From Streptomyces sp. WAC 01529 (GTDB taxonomy: Bacteria; Actinomycetota; Actinomycetes; Streptomycetales; Streptomycetaceae): a DNA stretch of 64,000 nt. The number at the start of each line of letters is the position of its first letter. Position 1 is the first letter of the stretch. Below, piece after piece: positions 1 to 7,864 of the stretch. The notes under the pieces are model-generated. The model saw nothing but the letters and a program-made list of their open reading frames with translations, was not told the DNA's origin and searched no databases. The stretch is from NCBI RefSeq assembly GCF_003945545.1, contig NZ_CP029617.1, positions 3,483,001-3,547,000 on the forward strand, written 5' to 3'. The translations under genes were made by a program, and so were the position numbers.

Positions 1-455
1 AACTCAGCCGCGTCGAGCGCGGCGGTCAGGGTGTTGAGCCGGTCCCGCAGCTCCCGCACCTCATCGAGGGCGAGCCCGGTGGACTCGGCGATGGCGCGGG
101 GCACGGCAAGGGCGGTCTCGCGCAGGGCGCCCCCCTGCCCGGTGAGCCGCACCACGACGGACCGCTCGTCCTCGGCACTGCGCCGCCGCTCCACGTGCCC
201 GGCCGCCTCCAGCCGCTTGAGCAGCGGCGACAAGGTCCCGGAGTCCAGCCGCAGCCGCTCCCCGATCTTCTTGACGGGCAGCTCGCCGTGCTCCCAGAGC
301 ACGAGCATCACCAGGTACTGCGGGTAGGTGAGCCCGAGATCCTTGAGGGCGGCCCGGTAGACCCCGTTGAAGGCGCGGGCGGCGGCGTGCAACGAGAAGC
401 AGATCTGGTGATCGAGCCGCAGAAAATCCTCGTCACTGGGTACGCGTGTCTCCAT
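1..455 (-). CDS. ohrR: MarR-family organic peroxide sensor OhrR (partial, runs off left edge)
   Basis: Winged-helix MarR repressor read from an ATG at 455 to the window edge (151 codons; the C-terminus is missing). The N-terminus reads LRLDHQICFSLHAA, placing a single cysteine at residue 19, where OhrR proteins carry their peroxide-reactive Cys. The recognition-helix region LDSGTLSPLLKRLEAAG and the wing (RRRSAEDERSVVVRLT) are typical of OhrR. Members of this family repress ohr and are released when the cysteine is oxidised by organic hydroperoxides. The gene is divergent from ohr (574) and a palindrome lies between them, which fits autoregulation plus control of ohr. OhrR specificity is inferred from the Cys and the neighbour. 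Confidence 0.9.
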   Translation of the reverse strand, partial: METRVPSDEDFLRLDHQICFSLHAAARAFNGVYRAALKDLGLTYPQYLVMLVLWEHGELPVKKIGERLRLDSGTLSPLLKRLEAAGHVERRRSAEDERSVVVRLTGQGGALRETALAVPRAIAESTGLALDEVRELRDRLNTLTAALDAAE

Positions 456-480
456 ACCCCCACCCTACAACGCACCCAAC

Positions 481-498
481 TAAGTTGCGCACAACTAA
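481..498. promoter_or_regulatory. Probable OhrR operator
   Basis: The 18-bp imperfect palindrome TAAGTTGCGCACAACTAA matches its own reverse complement at most positions (core GTTG..CAAC). It sits between ohrR (start 455) and ohr (start 574) and is the only A/T-rich patch in that gap. OhrR family repressors bind such palindromes in the shared promoter region. Assignment rests on position and symmetry only. Confidence 0.7.
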
Positions 499-573
499 AT
501 AGCGTGCTCTACTAGTGCCCACGGAGCGAGAACCGCGAAGAAGAAGGCCAGCAGGAGAGAAGGAAGAGGAACC

Positions 574-987
574 ATGGACGCGCTGTACACCGCCGTAGCC
601 ACCGCGAACGGCCGCGAGGGCCGCGCCGTAAGCTCGGACGGCCAGATCGACCTCCCCCTCGGCTTCCCCGCCGCACTCGGAGGCAACGGCAAGGGCACCA
701 ACCCCGAGCAGCTCTTCGCCGCGGGCTACGCGGCCTGCTTCGCCAGCGCGATGGGCAACATCGCCCGCCAGGAGAAGATCGACGTCTCGGACGTCTCGGT
801 GACCGCCGAGGTCAGCATCGGCAAGGACACGGACGGCGGCTTCGGCCTCTCCGTGATCATGCGAGCGGAACTCCCCGACCACCTCCAGGGCCCCGCGGGC
901 GAGGACCTCCTGAAGAAGACCCACGCGTACTGCCCCTACTCCAAGGCGACCCGGGGCAACATCCCCGTGGAACTGGTCATCGAGTAA
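574..987 (+). CDS. ohr: Organic hydroperoxide resistance protein Ohr (OsmC family)
   Basis: A 137-residue OsmC/Ohr-fold thiol peroxidase that reduces organic hydroperoxides to alcohols in the cytoplasm. Full length for the family. Both catalytic cysteines are present: Cys55 in GYAACFASA and Cys120 in HAYCPYSKAT. The N-terminal strand (LYTAVATANGREGRAVSSDG) and the conserved GTNPEQLFAAGYAAC stretch are classic Ohr. ATG start with a purine-rich GAAGGAAGAGGAA just upstream. Divergent from ohrR, with a palindromic operator candidate in between, so induction by organic peroxides is expected. Followed by about 100 bp before a tRNA gene. Confidence 0.97.
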   Translation: MDALYTAVATANGREGRAVSSDGQIDLPLGFPAALGGNGKGTNPEQLFAAGYAACFASAMGNIARQEKIDVSDVSVTAEVSIGKDTDGGFGLSVIMRAELPDHLQGPAGEDLLKKTHAYCPYSKATRGNIPVELVIE

Positions 988-1093
988 CCCCCCGCCCCCT
1001 CCAAGAACACCCCCCAACCCCCCGAACCCCGAAACGACCACCCGCTACACTGACGGCGGTGACCCAGTCCCCACGGACTGACGCCACCACCTC

Positions 1094-1169
1094 GCCTTCG
1101 TAGCTCAGGGGATAGAGCACCGCTCTCCTAAAGCGGGTGTCGCAGGTTCGAATCCTGCCGGGGGCACCA
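1094..1169 (+). tRNA. tRNA-Arg (anticodon CCU)
   Basis: Cloverleaf read by eye. The acceptor stem GCCTTCG pairs with CGGGGGC (two G-U pairs). The D-arm contains TAGCTCAGGGGATAGAGCA. Anticodon stem CCGCT/AGCGG encloses the loop CTCCTAA with CCT at 1127-1129, decoding AGG. The T-arm contains GGTTCGAATCC. CCA is encoded at 1167-1169. A strong terminator follows 27 bp downstream. tRNA-Arg genes are frequent integration sites in actinobacteria and the next 9 kb looks accessory, but no duplicated 3' end (attR) was found in this window. Confidence 0.96.
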
Positions 1170-1195
1170 TGCCTGACCAGGCAAACCAGGGTAGG

Positions 1196-1230
1196 AAAAC
1201 CCCCTCGGAGATCGCTCCGAGGGGGTTTTT
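1196..1230 (+). terminator. Intrinsic terminator after tRNA-Arg
   Basis: Inverted repeat CCCCCTCGGAG / CTCCGAGGGGG with a four-base loop (ATCG), followed by TTTTT and preceded by AAAA. It is a canonical rho-independent terminator for the tRNA transcript, and lies before the ribosome-binding site of the gene at 1262. Confidence 0.9.
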
Positions 1231-1261
1231 CACGCTCCGAGGGACAGGGGAGACGTCACCG

Positions 1262-2374
1262 ATGAACACGCCACCAGCACCGTCCGCTGCGGAGCACACA
1301 GACGGAACACCCGTCCGTCTGGGCGCCCTCGTCCCGCTGACGCGGCCGGGCTGGGTCGAGGCGGGCCGACACCTGCGCGCAGGTCTCGACCTGTCCGTTC
1401 GCGAGGTCAATGACGCCGGCGGGATCGGTGGCAGACCACTGGAGCTGGTGGTCCGGGACACCGCAGCCGATCCGCAGAGGGCCGCGGCGGCCGTGGACGA
1501 ACTGGCCGCCCTGGGCGTGGCCGCCGTGGCGGGCGAGTATCACAGCGTCGTCGCCCGAGCCGCCGCCGCGCGGGCCGACGCCCTCGGTGTGCCGTTCCTC
1601 TGCTCGTCCGCGGTGCTCGACGCGCTCACCGAGGAGCCGACGGAGTGGGTCGCGCGCCTGGCCCCGCCCCAGTCCCACGGCTGGCGGATCTACGCGGACT
1701 TCCTCCTCCGCGCGGGCCACCCTCACATAGCCGTGGCGACCCAGCCGAGCGTCTACTGGGCGTCCGGGACCCGCATCCTGCGGGACCACCTCGCTTCCCG
1801 CGGCGGCACCGTCATCGAACTCGACGCGAACGCGCTCACCCCCGAGGACCTGTGCGCCGCTCTCGTCGATCACGGCGCGACGGCGCTCCTCCTGCTGGTC
1901 GCTACTCCCGAGCCTGCGGTGCCGATCGTCAGGGCTGTTCGGGGTGACCGGCGGCTCGCGGGCGTTCTGATCGGCGCTCCGGCCGGACAACCGGAGTTCG
2001 CCGAATGGGCCGCGGTGCTGGGTGAGGACGGCGCCGGGATTCCGTTCCTGCGCTACCTGCCCGAGCGCCTCGGTCCGCTCGGTGAACGCGTCGGGAAGGA
2101 ACTCCGCGAGCGGCTGGGCGAAGCGCCCTCCTTCGTCGCCTTCGAGGGCTGGGACGCCGTCACCGTCCTCACCGACGTGCTGCGTTCCCACGGAACGGAC
2201 CGGGCGGCCATCGCCGAGTCATGGCCACGCGTGGCGGTCGAGGGCGCCCGCGGACCGATCCGGTTCTCCCGCACGCCGGGCATCAGCGTCTGGCAATCAG
2301 CTCGGACACCCATCCAAGTCGTTGACCAGGACCCGGCGGATCCCGGTCGCTTCCGCATCCTCCACACCGGCTGA
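1262..2374 (+). CDS. Periplasmic-binding-fold (Leu/Ile/Val-type) protein without a signal peptide
   Basis: 370 residues resembling type I periplasmic-binding proteins of branched-chain amino acid ABC transporters (Peripla_BP_6). It opens with RLGALVPLTRPGWVEAGRHL, followed by a GLDLSVREVNDAGGIGGRPL stretch typical of these receptors, then TAADPQRAAAAVDEL and further on FVAFEGWDAVTVL. ATG 1262 is preceded by GGGGAG. The upstream in-frame codons run through the tRNA terminator and are not coding. No hydrophobic signal, lipobox or Tat motif precedes the domain, so it should stay in the cytoplasm unless exported otherwise. No ABC permease or ATPase is nearby. It may be an orphan ligand sensor rather than a transporter subunit. 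The ligand is unknown. Confidence 0.75.
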   Translation: MNTPPAPSAAEHTDGTPVRLGALVPLTRPGWVEAGRHLRAGLDLSVREVNDAGGIGGRPLELVVRDTAADPQRAAAAVDELAALGVAAVAGEYHSVVARAAAARADALGVPFLCSSAVLDALTEEPTEWVARLAPPQSHGWRIYADFLLRAGHPHIAVATQPSVYWASGTRILRDHLASRGGTVIELDANALTPEDLCAALVDHGATALLLLVATPEPAVPIVRAVRGDRRLAGVLIGAPAGQPEFAEWAAVLGEDGAGIPFLRYLPERLGPLGERVGKELRERLGEAPSFVAFEGWDAVTVLTDVLRSHGTDRAAIAESWPRVAVEGARGPIRFSRTPGISVWQSARTPIQVVDQDPADPGRFRILHTG

Positions 2375-2480
2375 GGAGTTGGGCGCCAGACCCTCCGTGC
2401 CGACCGGGAGGCTCTCAGTTATCCGTGAAATGGTCGCGGAAGCGACAGGGGCGCTCCGCGTCCAGACCATCACCGGCGGC

Positions 2481-3152
2481 TCAGGACTTCTTGGCGTGGC
2501 CGATGAGGGTGCCGATGTGGCCCTCGGTCGGGGCGTCAAGGACGGTCACGGAAACCTCGATGAGTCCTGCGGCCCTCAGGTGTGCTGCCCAGGTCTCGGG
2601 GGTGTGGCTGTAGCGGTAGGTGTACATGGCGGGACCGGCGAAGCCGCCCTTGTACATGCCCTGGGGGCCGTAGGCGCCGGGGATCGCCGGCGGCTGGGAG
2701 AAGGCGAACACACCGCCGGGGTTCAGGCGTCGGGCGACGAGCGGGAAAAGCAGGGCTGGGTCGGTGAACCAGGCGGCGCCGAAGACCGAGTAGACGGCGT
2801 CGTACGTGCATGGGTCCTGGGCCAGGTGTTCCAGGATCTCGGCGCACACGAACTCGATGCCGAGGTGGCCGTACTTCTCTGTGGAACGGGCGACGGCGAC
2901 CGGGGAGAGATCGATACCAGTGGCCTTGACGCCCTGGCAGGCGAGGTAGGCCAGGGCTCGCCCCGTACCGCTGCCGATCTCCAGGACCGTGCCGGGCTCG
3001 CCGAGGAGGCCGGGTCCGGGATCGGCGGGGTGGTCCGTGTACTGGGTCCAGCGGAACACCGGATCCCCGTTGGACGGGTCACTCCACGCGCTCTCGGCGA
3101 ACGTGTCCCAAAGGGCGCGCTCGTGCTCGTAGTTGTGCGGGGCGGTAGTCAT
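2481..3152 (-). CDS. Class I SAM-dependent methyltransferase
   Basis: 223 residues. Motif I is TVLEIGSGTGRALAYLA, followed by the acidic loop of motif II (GIDLSPVAVARS) and a post-motif at EFVCAEILEHL, so a Rossmann-fold SAM-dependent methyltransferase (Methyltransf_25/11 type) is clear. The substrate is unknown. The start is ATG 3152, chosen because CGAGGAGACGACC precedes it; upstream in-frame codons lack a ribosome site. It is the last gene of a minus-strand series from 6299. It could be a tailoring enzyme for a small peptide encoded at about 3849-4061, but that is inference. Confidence 0.85.
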   Translation of the reverse strand: MTTAPHNYEHERALWDTFAESAWSDPSNGDPVFRWTQYTDHPADPGPGLLGEPGTVLEIGSGTGRALAYLACQGVKATGIDLSPVAVARSTEKYGHLGIEFVCAEILEHLAQDPCTYDAVYSVFGAAWFTDPALLFPLVARRLNPGGVFAFSQPPAIPGAYGPQGMYKGGFAGPAMYTYRYSHTPETWAAHLRAAGLIEVSVTVLDAPTEGHIGTLIGHAKKS

Positions 3153-3274
3153 GGTCGTCTCCTCGCGAGGGGGGATACGGGAGGCGGGCCCCGCCATCGG
3201 TGTGCGCACAGCGGGGCCCCACCCTAGGGCGGTTCGGCAGGGGTGTCGGCGGTTTCCGGTCGCCGGTCACCCGG

Positions 3275-3784
3275 TCAGTGGGAGTCGGGGACCTTGGAGT
3301 CGCACGGGGAGCACTCCGCTCCGTCGCGCGCCCACAGCTCCTCGTCAGGGGCGAAGCCGATGGACCGGAGGAAGGCGGCCGTGTCGGTCACGGTGCCGTC
3401 GTTGCGGCGTTGGATGAAAGGGGCGTGGTGCTTGTAGCGGCCGCCGTTGTACAGGTCGCAGAACGCGAAGTAGACCGGGGTGTCCAGGATGACCTGGTGG
3501 ACGCCGATGTCGACGAGCTTGCCGACGCCGAGGTGGACATCGGGGTGCTCCATCGACGCGACCATGTACATCACGGCGTTGCCGAGGACGCGTTCGGCGA
3601 GGTCGCGGACCATCACCTCGTCGCGCAGGAGGAGGGCGATTTCGCGGTCCCAGACGGTCAGGCCGCTGTCGAGGACGTTCACGGTCAGGTGCCGGAGGTG
3701 CGGGGTGGCGGCGTTGAGCAGTTCCTTCGGGTCCCGCGAGCTGGTCGCGGGGTTCGTGGTGGGGTTCTCGGCGAGAACGGTCAC
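3275..3784 (-). CDS. Hypothetical protein with a glycine-rich-domain-protein-like (GRDP-like) signature
   Basis: 169 residues, GTG start at 3784 supported by GAGAGGAG. Three patches stand out: KLVDIGVHQVILDTPVYFAFC, then GGRYKHHAPF, then a Cys-X2-Cys tail (CSPCDSKVPDSH). The combination of an aspartate/histidine patch, an aromatic plus FC, and a later R-X-HH-X-P recalls small actinobacterial proteins related to the GRDP-like family, but the match is from memory and weak. No signal peptide or membrane segment is seen. It lies between a small ORF (3849-4061) and the methyltransferase, all on the minus strand, suggesting one transcript. Function unknown. Confidence 0.7.
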   Translation of the reverse strand: MTVLAENPTTNPATSSRDPKELLNAATPHLRHLTVNVLDSGLTVWDREIALLLRDEVMVRDLAERVLGNAVMYMVASMEHPDVHLGVGKLVDIGVHQVILDTPVYFAFCDLYNGGRYKHHAPFIQRRNDGTVTDTAAFLRSIGFAPDEELWARDGAECSPCDSKVPDSH

Positions 3785-3848
3785 GGTGGTGCTCCTCTCG
3801 AAAGGGTCGAGTGGTGCGAGACGGGGAGGTCGTCGCGACCGCCCCGCT

Positions 3849-4061
3849 TCACCAGCCCTTCTCGGGGCCGGTGAGCTTGGGTGCCGAGCGCGAGGGCAGC
3901 CCGAACACGTCCGGGTAGTGGTCCTCAGTACCGGCGGTGAAGAAGTCCGCCTCACCCCAGGCCGCTCCGGTCGTCGATGAGCCGGAGCTCGCGGCCCGAG
4001 GGTGCTCCGCGGGAACAGCAGTCCTCGCGGCCCGATCCTCGGTGGCCAGGGAGGGAGACAT
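3849..4061 (-). CDS. Small ORF, possible peptide precursor
   Basis: About 70 residues from ATG 4061 (a GTG at 4070 is also possible). Neither start has a good ribosome site, so the true start is uncertain. The N-terminal half is Ala/Ser/Thr rich. The C-terminal half has strong Streptomyces codon bias and an aromatic, polar sequence: EADFFTAGTEDHYPDVF, then APKLTGPEKGW at the C-terminus. It ends 64 bp before the next gene on the same strand. Size, context with a methyltransferase, and the contrast between a bland N-terminus and a distinctive C-terminus would fit a RiPP precursor. It has no recognised class motif, and could equally be a small structural or regulatory protein. Confidence 0.45.
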   Translation of the reverse strand: MSPSLATEDRAARTAVPAEHPRAASSGSSTTGAAWGEADFFTAGTEDHYPDVFGLPSRSAPKLTGPEKGW

Positions 4062-4115
4062 CGAAGGCACCGGCGCACGGTACGAGAGCCGGGTCCGGCG
4101 CCGGCCGTTCGTACT

Positions 4116-4442
4116 TCACCGCACCTCCCGCATCGCCATGCGCAGCGCCTTGCCGTCGGGGCAGCGGGTGAGGTCGTCGGCGCACTGTTCGCAGCTCTGG
4201 ATGTGGTCGAGGAACGCTTGGTAGATGCGCCGGAAGCCGCAGGGGCGGCAGCAGCGGGGGTACCAGCGGGCAGCGCTGCCATGGGTGTTCCGCTTGCCGA
4301 CGCCGAGGTCGACCGCGGTGGTGTTGTCGAGGGCACTCTCACACCAGACGCAGGTACGGCCACAGACCTGCTCCTCGGACAGCTGGTCTGGAACCGGCAG
4401 TTTGATGGGTAGTGCCGTCTCGCTCGCATTGGTGACGGACAT
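4116..4442 (-). CDS. Cysteine-rich small protein, probable zinc-binding
   Basis: 108 residues from ATG 4442, chosen because GGCGGAGG lies seven bases upstream; a GTG 48 bp further out has only a weak site. Cysteine pairs suited to metal binding: CGRTCVWCESAL near residues 27-34, CCRPCGF mid-protein and CEQCADDL near the C-terminus. This resembles small zinc-ribbon-like proteins that occur beside XRE regulators in Streptomyces. It is in the same orientation as the genes on either side. No enzymatic motif is visible and function is unknown. Confidence 0.75.
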   Translation of the reverse strand: MSVTNASETALPIKLPVPDQLSEEQVCGRTCVWCESALDNTTAVDLGVGKRNTHGSAARWYPRCCRPCGFRRIYQAFLDHIQSCEQCADDLTRCPDGKALRMAMREVR

Positions 4443-4505
4443 GTGCGTGCCTCCGCCGACTGTGTGGGGCGGGGTTTCGTTCGTAGTCACGATGGCTCGC
4501 TCCGC

Positions 4506-4994
4506 TCATCCGGAGTGGTGGGGGACACGACTCGCCGAGGTTCGGGCGATGTGCACGAGACGGGCCACAGCGGGCACGGGGCACAGGGTGCCAGGGATGC
4601 GCGGACGGACTGCCCAGTAGACGCCGTACGGCCCCGTGAGGTCGGACGCAGGGACGCTGAGGTACTGCCCCGCACCGAGCATGTGGATCTCGTCGGCGTA
4701 GGGCCATCGTGTTGGCAGGCATAGCTCGACCAGCGGGTAATACGCGTGGTGCGGGGTGTTGTGGATGACGGGGCCGCACAGCAGCTCAGCCAGCGTCGCG
4801 TGCACCTGGTCGATGTCGGTGCTCCCGACCGCGGCGTGCACGAGTGGCGCCGGCAGGTGCACGGTGTTGAACCGCTGGCCGAGTGGCAGCAGCGCGATGC
4901 CGCGCTCGGTCCACTCACGGTGGGCGTGTTGCGGCGCTTGTTGGGCGCACGCCAGCCACTCGGAGACGCTTCTACTGAATTGCGGTGTGGTCAT
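4506..4994 (-). CDS. Hypothetical protein
   Basis: 162 residues from ATG 4994, with GAGGG eight bases upstream. The sequence (GIALLPLGQRFNTVHLPAPL, then ELLCGPVIHNTPHHAYYPLV) is soluble and rich in His and Pro, without a domain I can name. Streptomyces genomes carry similar proteins next to TPR-containing XRE regulators and Cys-rich small proteins, which is the arrangement here. It precedes the 4442 gene by 63 bp and follows the XRE gene by about 100 bp on the same strand, so probably co-transcribed. Confidence 0.7.
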   Translation of the reverse strand: MTTPQFSRSVSEWLACAQQAPQHAHREWTERGIALLPLGQRFNTVHLPAPLVHAAVGSTDIDQVHATLAELLCGPVIHNTPHHAYYPLVELCLPTRWPYADEIHMLGAGQYLSVPASDLTGPYGVYWAVRPRIPGTLCPVPAVARLVHIARTSASRVPHHSG

Positions 4995-5096
4995 CGGCGC
5001 CCTCACAGTCTGGTGATCTGCCTCAGACCAGTGACCGTAGGAGCCTCTGCCACGTCCAGCCGAGCTGTCAGTTCGGGTGGACTAAGGGCTCGTCAG

Positions 5097-6299
5097 CTAC
5101 ACAAGGCCGATCCGTACTGCCAGCTGCTCAGCCTGCCGAGCATGCATCGTCCGCGCCCGGCGGATCACCGTCAACACCAACTGCCGAGCGAGTGGCGTCC
5201 GAGCGAGATCCTCCGGGGCAATGGCCTCCAGACCGAGGAGGGCAAGCAGCGCAGCGGCATCATCCCGCCGCTGGCTGTGACAGGCCGCCACCTCCAGGCC
5301 AAAGGTGAACTCCCGTTCCAGCGACGGCAGTCCGCCGACATCGATCGCGTCCGCGGTGTGCAGGGCTTCGCCGGTCTCGCCCGCTTCCATCTCGATGGAC
5401 AGGGCGTGGAGTGCGATGTTCGTCGGCCCGAAGACTGTCCAGCCGATGTTGCTGTCGTCGGGGACCGCGCGCGCCGCGGGCGCAGCGTGCTGAACGAGTC
5501 GCTCACGCGCCTCCCACCAACGCCGCCGACGAGAGGCACCGACCACGGCCACGAGCTGGAGAGCGCCTCGCATGGCTGTTCGCTCGACCTCTCGCATCTG
5601 CGCGGTGGTTACGCCCTCAGCCGCCCGGAGCGCGAGTTCTTCAGCCTCTGCGGGTTGGCCAGCAGCGAGCAGGACGTGGCCCAGGTTCCACTGGGCGACT
5701 GCGAGGCGGAGCGGGTCATCGGCGTCCTCGGCAGCACGCATCGCCCGGTCCGCCGCGATGGTGGCAAGGTCGATGCGGCCGGTGCGACGCAGGTAGGAGC
5801 GGAGCAGGCAGTACAGGTCTGCGGCCGCCCGCAGAGTGCCACGCCCCTCGACCGAATCGGTTCCGGCCCGAGCGGCACGCGCGGCGTACTCGACATCGGC
5901 AACCAGCTTGGGCAGCGTCTCGGCAGCCTGCGTGAATCGGTCCCCTGCGGTCTGCCAGGACTGCCAGGCGGCTTCCACCCGGCCCCTCAGCTCAGCCGCT
6001 GTGGCGGGCGCACCGCTGGGGGCTGGACCGTAGCCAAGGAGCGCCCGACCGACCGCGGCCTCCACCGTGTCCGTCAGCTCCTCCTCCGCAGCTGGCTGCT
6101 CCGAAAGCAGCGCAGCAGTGGGTACCCCTAACTCCTGCGCGAGCGCATACAGGATGGGCAATGACGGCACCTTGAGACCGCGCTCGATCTGGGAAAGGTA
6201 ATCCGGAGAAATGCCCACCAGGCCAGCGACCGCATCTTGCCGTCGCCCTCCGCGGTAGTGCCTGATTCGGCACCCGATTGGGAGGTCTGATGCCACCAT
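5097..6299 (-). CDS. XRE-family regulator with TPR-like C-terminal region
   Basis: 400 residues. The N-terminal helix-turn-helix is clear: RQDAVAGLVGISPDYLSQIE (residues about 19-38). The rest is alpha-helical and Ala/Leu/Glu rich with tetratricopeptide-like repeats (ALHTADAIDVGGLPSLERE and similar). This architecture is common in Streptomyces regulators that respond to small signals. ATG 6299 has AAGGAG upstream. It faces the HAD gene at 6382 with an 82-bp gap and heads the minus-strand series down to 2481, so it is the likely local regulator of that series. Confidence 0.85.
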   Translation of the reverse strand: MVASDLPIGCRIRHYRGGRRQDAVAGLVGISPDYLSQIERGLKVPSLPILYALAQELGVPTAALLSEQPAAEEELTDTVEAAVGRALLGYGPAPSGAPATAAELRGRVEAAWQSWQTAGDRFTQAAETLPKLVADVEYAARAARAGTDSVEGRGTLRAAADLYCLLRSYLRRTGRIDLATIAADRAMRAAEDADDPLRLAVAQWNLGHVLLAAGQPAEAEELALRAAEGVTTAQMREVERTAMRGALQLVAVVGASRRRRWWEARERLVQHAAPAARAVPDDSNIGWTVFGPTNIALHALSIEMEAGETGEALHTADAIDVGGLPSLEREFTFGLEVAACHSQRRDDAAALLALLGLEAIAPEDLARTPLARQLVLTVIRRARTMHARQAEQLAVRIGLV

Positions 6300-6381
6300 G
6301 CGCCCGCTCCTTGCTCGCTATGCCCGAGCGTAAGGTGCCCGCTACGCGGGGACACAGGGATGCATCGAGAGAGGGGGCGCC

Positions 6382-7047
6382 GTGACGAAGCTGGTGCTGT
6401 GGGACATCGACCATACGCTGATGGCCACGGGCGGCCTGGGGCATGAACTGTGGGCTCAGGCCTTCGAGGAGGTGACCGGGGTCGAGATGAGAGAGCAGGC
6501 GTCCGTCACCGGGTCGACAGAGCGCGTCATCCTGCGGGAGACCGCGCGCCTGCACGATCTCCCTTACGACGATGCGCTGTTCGACTCCTTTGCTGAAGCT
6601 CTTGGCGCCGTACACGTAAGGCGGGCTGCGGAGTTGCGCGAGCGCGGGCACGCGCTACCCGGAGCCGCCGCCGTCCTCGCTCGTCTCGCAGAACAGGGCG
6701 TGCGCCAATCCGTGGTGACGGGCAACGTCCGCGGCGCCGCCGAGGTCAAGCTCGCGGTCTTCGGACTCGACAACCACCTGCGGCTCGACGACGGGGCGTA
6801 CGGAGAGGACGGCGAGGAACGCCCGGAGCTTCTGCGCGCGGCCATGGCCCGATCCTCCACTCGACGCGAGGACGCAGTGTTCCTGGGGGATACACCAGCG
6901 GACGTGGCGGGAGGGCTGGAGGCTGGTGTCCGGATCATTGCCGTCGCCACTGGGCGCACCTCTGCGGAGGAGTTGCGTGCCGCTGGTGCCGACGCAGTAC
7001 TCGAAGGACTGACGGACACGGAGAAGGCGCTCGCTGCCATCGTGTAG
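6382..7047 (+). CDS. HAD-superfamily hydrolase (phosphatase-like)
   Basis: 221 residues. Motif I WDIDHTLMATGG carries the two aspartates (Asp8 nucleophile and Asp10), motif II is SVVTGN, and motif IV is FLGDTPADVAGG. A helical cap separates motifs I and II, as in phosphoglycolate phosphatase/beta-phosphoglucomutase relatives. Predicted to dephosphorylate a small metabolite in the cytoplasm; the substrate cannot be told from sequence. GTG start with GAGAGGGGGC upstream. Divergent from the XRE gene. A strong hairpin follows the stop. Confidence 0.9.
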   Translation: MTKLVLWDIDHTLMATGGLGHELWAQAFEEVTGVEMREQASVTGSTERVILRETARLHDLPYDDALFDSFAEALGAVHVRRAAELRERGHALPGAAAVLARLAEQGVRQSVVTGNVRGAAEVKLAVFGLDNHLRLDDGAYGEDGEERPELLRAAMARSSTRREDAVFLGDTPADVAGGLEAGVRIIAVATGRTSAEELRAAGADAVLEGLTDTEKALAAIV

Positions 7048-7083
7048 GCGGCGGCCTGATCCTGAGCCTGGACATGACGGAGA

Positions 7084-7113
7084 GCCCCCTTCCGCCCGAA
7101 GACGGAAGGGGGC
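7084..7113 (+). terminator. Hairpin terminator after the HAD gene
   Basis: Eleven-base-pair stem GCCCCCTTCCG / CGGAAGGGGGC around an eight-base loop. There is no T-run, as is common for Streptomyces terminators. It lies between the HAD gene and the convergent pseudogene and could serve both strands. Confidence 0.75.
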
Positions 7114-7117
7114 CTGG

Positions 7118-7473
7118 TCAGGATCTGGTGTGCATGTGTTCGCGGATGTCGCGCGGGTCCGGGGTGATGCCTGCGTTCCGCATGCGATGTATGAGCCGGT
7201 TGACGGCCCAGGAGTAGGCGAGAACCAGACCTGACAAGGCGGCGATGCGCTCGCTCTGCCTTTCGATCTTGAACTCCAGTTCGTCCCTGATCTCCTTGAA
7301 CCGGTCAGGTCCACATGCCGTTGGGCGGGTTTGGCGGCGTCCTGCGCCTAGGCGCGCATCGCCTCCGCCGTGGTCCGGGCCGCCGCCGGCGTGGCCCGCC
7401 CGGCGAAGAGCCCGCTACCGACGAGCGCCGTGGCACCGAGGATGCCCGCGATGACGCCCCACGTTCCGGTCAT
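7118..7473 (-). pseudogene. Broken phage-type membrane/coiled-coil protein gene
   Basis: From ATG 7473 the frame reads MTGTWGVIAGILGATALVG (a short membrane segment), then a coiled-coil start RTTAEAMRA, and stops at an in-frame TAG (7348-7350). The same frame continues past the TAG as AQDAAKPAQRHVDL. A one-base deletion near 7300 then moves the reading to another frame, which reads RFKEIRDELEFKIERQSERI and ends at 7118 (IREHMHTRS). Joining the pieces gives one coherent protein: a TM helix, a Glu/Arg coiled coil and a basic tail. Small proteins of this design are common near phage tail or holin genes. One nonsense plus one frameshift mark it as decayed. Confidence 0.65.
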
Positions 7474-7864
7474 CCCCGAAGGTGATGGGCCACAGATGAC
7501 CCAAACCCAGATGACCCATACCGAGGACCAGCAGCGCAGGTCCGCCCATCGGGTGAGGGCACCGAGGCCGGCCGGGTGTGGGCCAGCCTGGCGGGCAGAG
7601 CCCAGGCCGTAAGTAACCTTGGTGAGGCCGAGCAGGGGACAAGCGCGGTGCCTCGGCAGCCCAGCCGCACGGGGAGGTGCCGGCCGCCGGCCACATCAGG
7701 AGCCTGGAATGTGCGGCTTGTTGGGCACGGCGTAGGTGAGGCGCCACGCGCCGAGGACGGCGAGGACGAGCGTCATAATCCGGCCGGTGACGAGGGTGCC
7801 GTGTGCGGCATGCGGAAGCCCGGCCGCCGCAGGGGTCTTGCAGCCGGGCTTACCCTGGCGCGGA
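7474..7864. other. Non-coding or degenerate stretch
   Basis: No ORF here has both a ribosome site and convincing composition. The minus strand carries scraps that look once coding, including a hydrophobic VWVIWVWVICG run just upstream of the pseudogene and a 26-codon ORF from about 7777. I read this as remnants of the same mobile or phage-derived patch. Confidence 0.4.
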
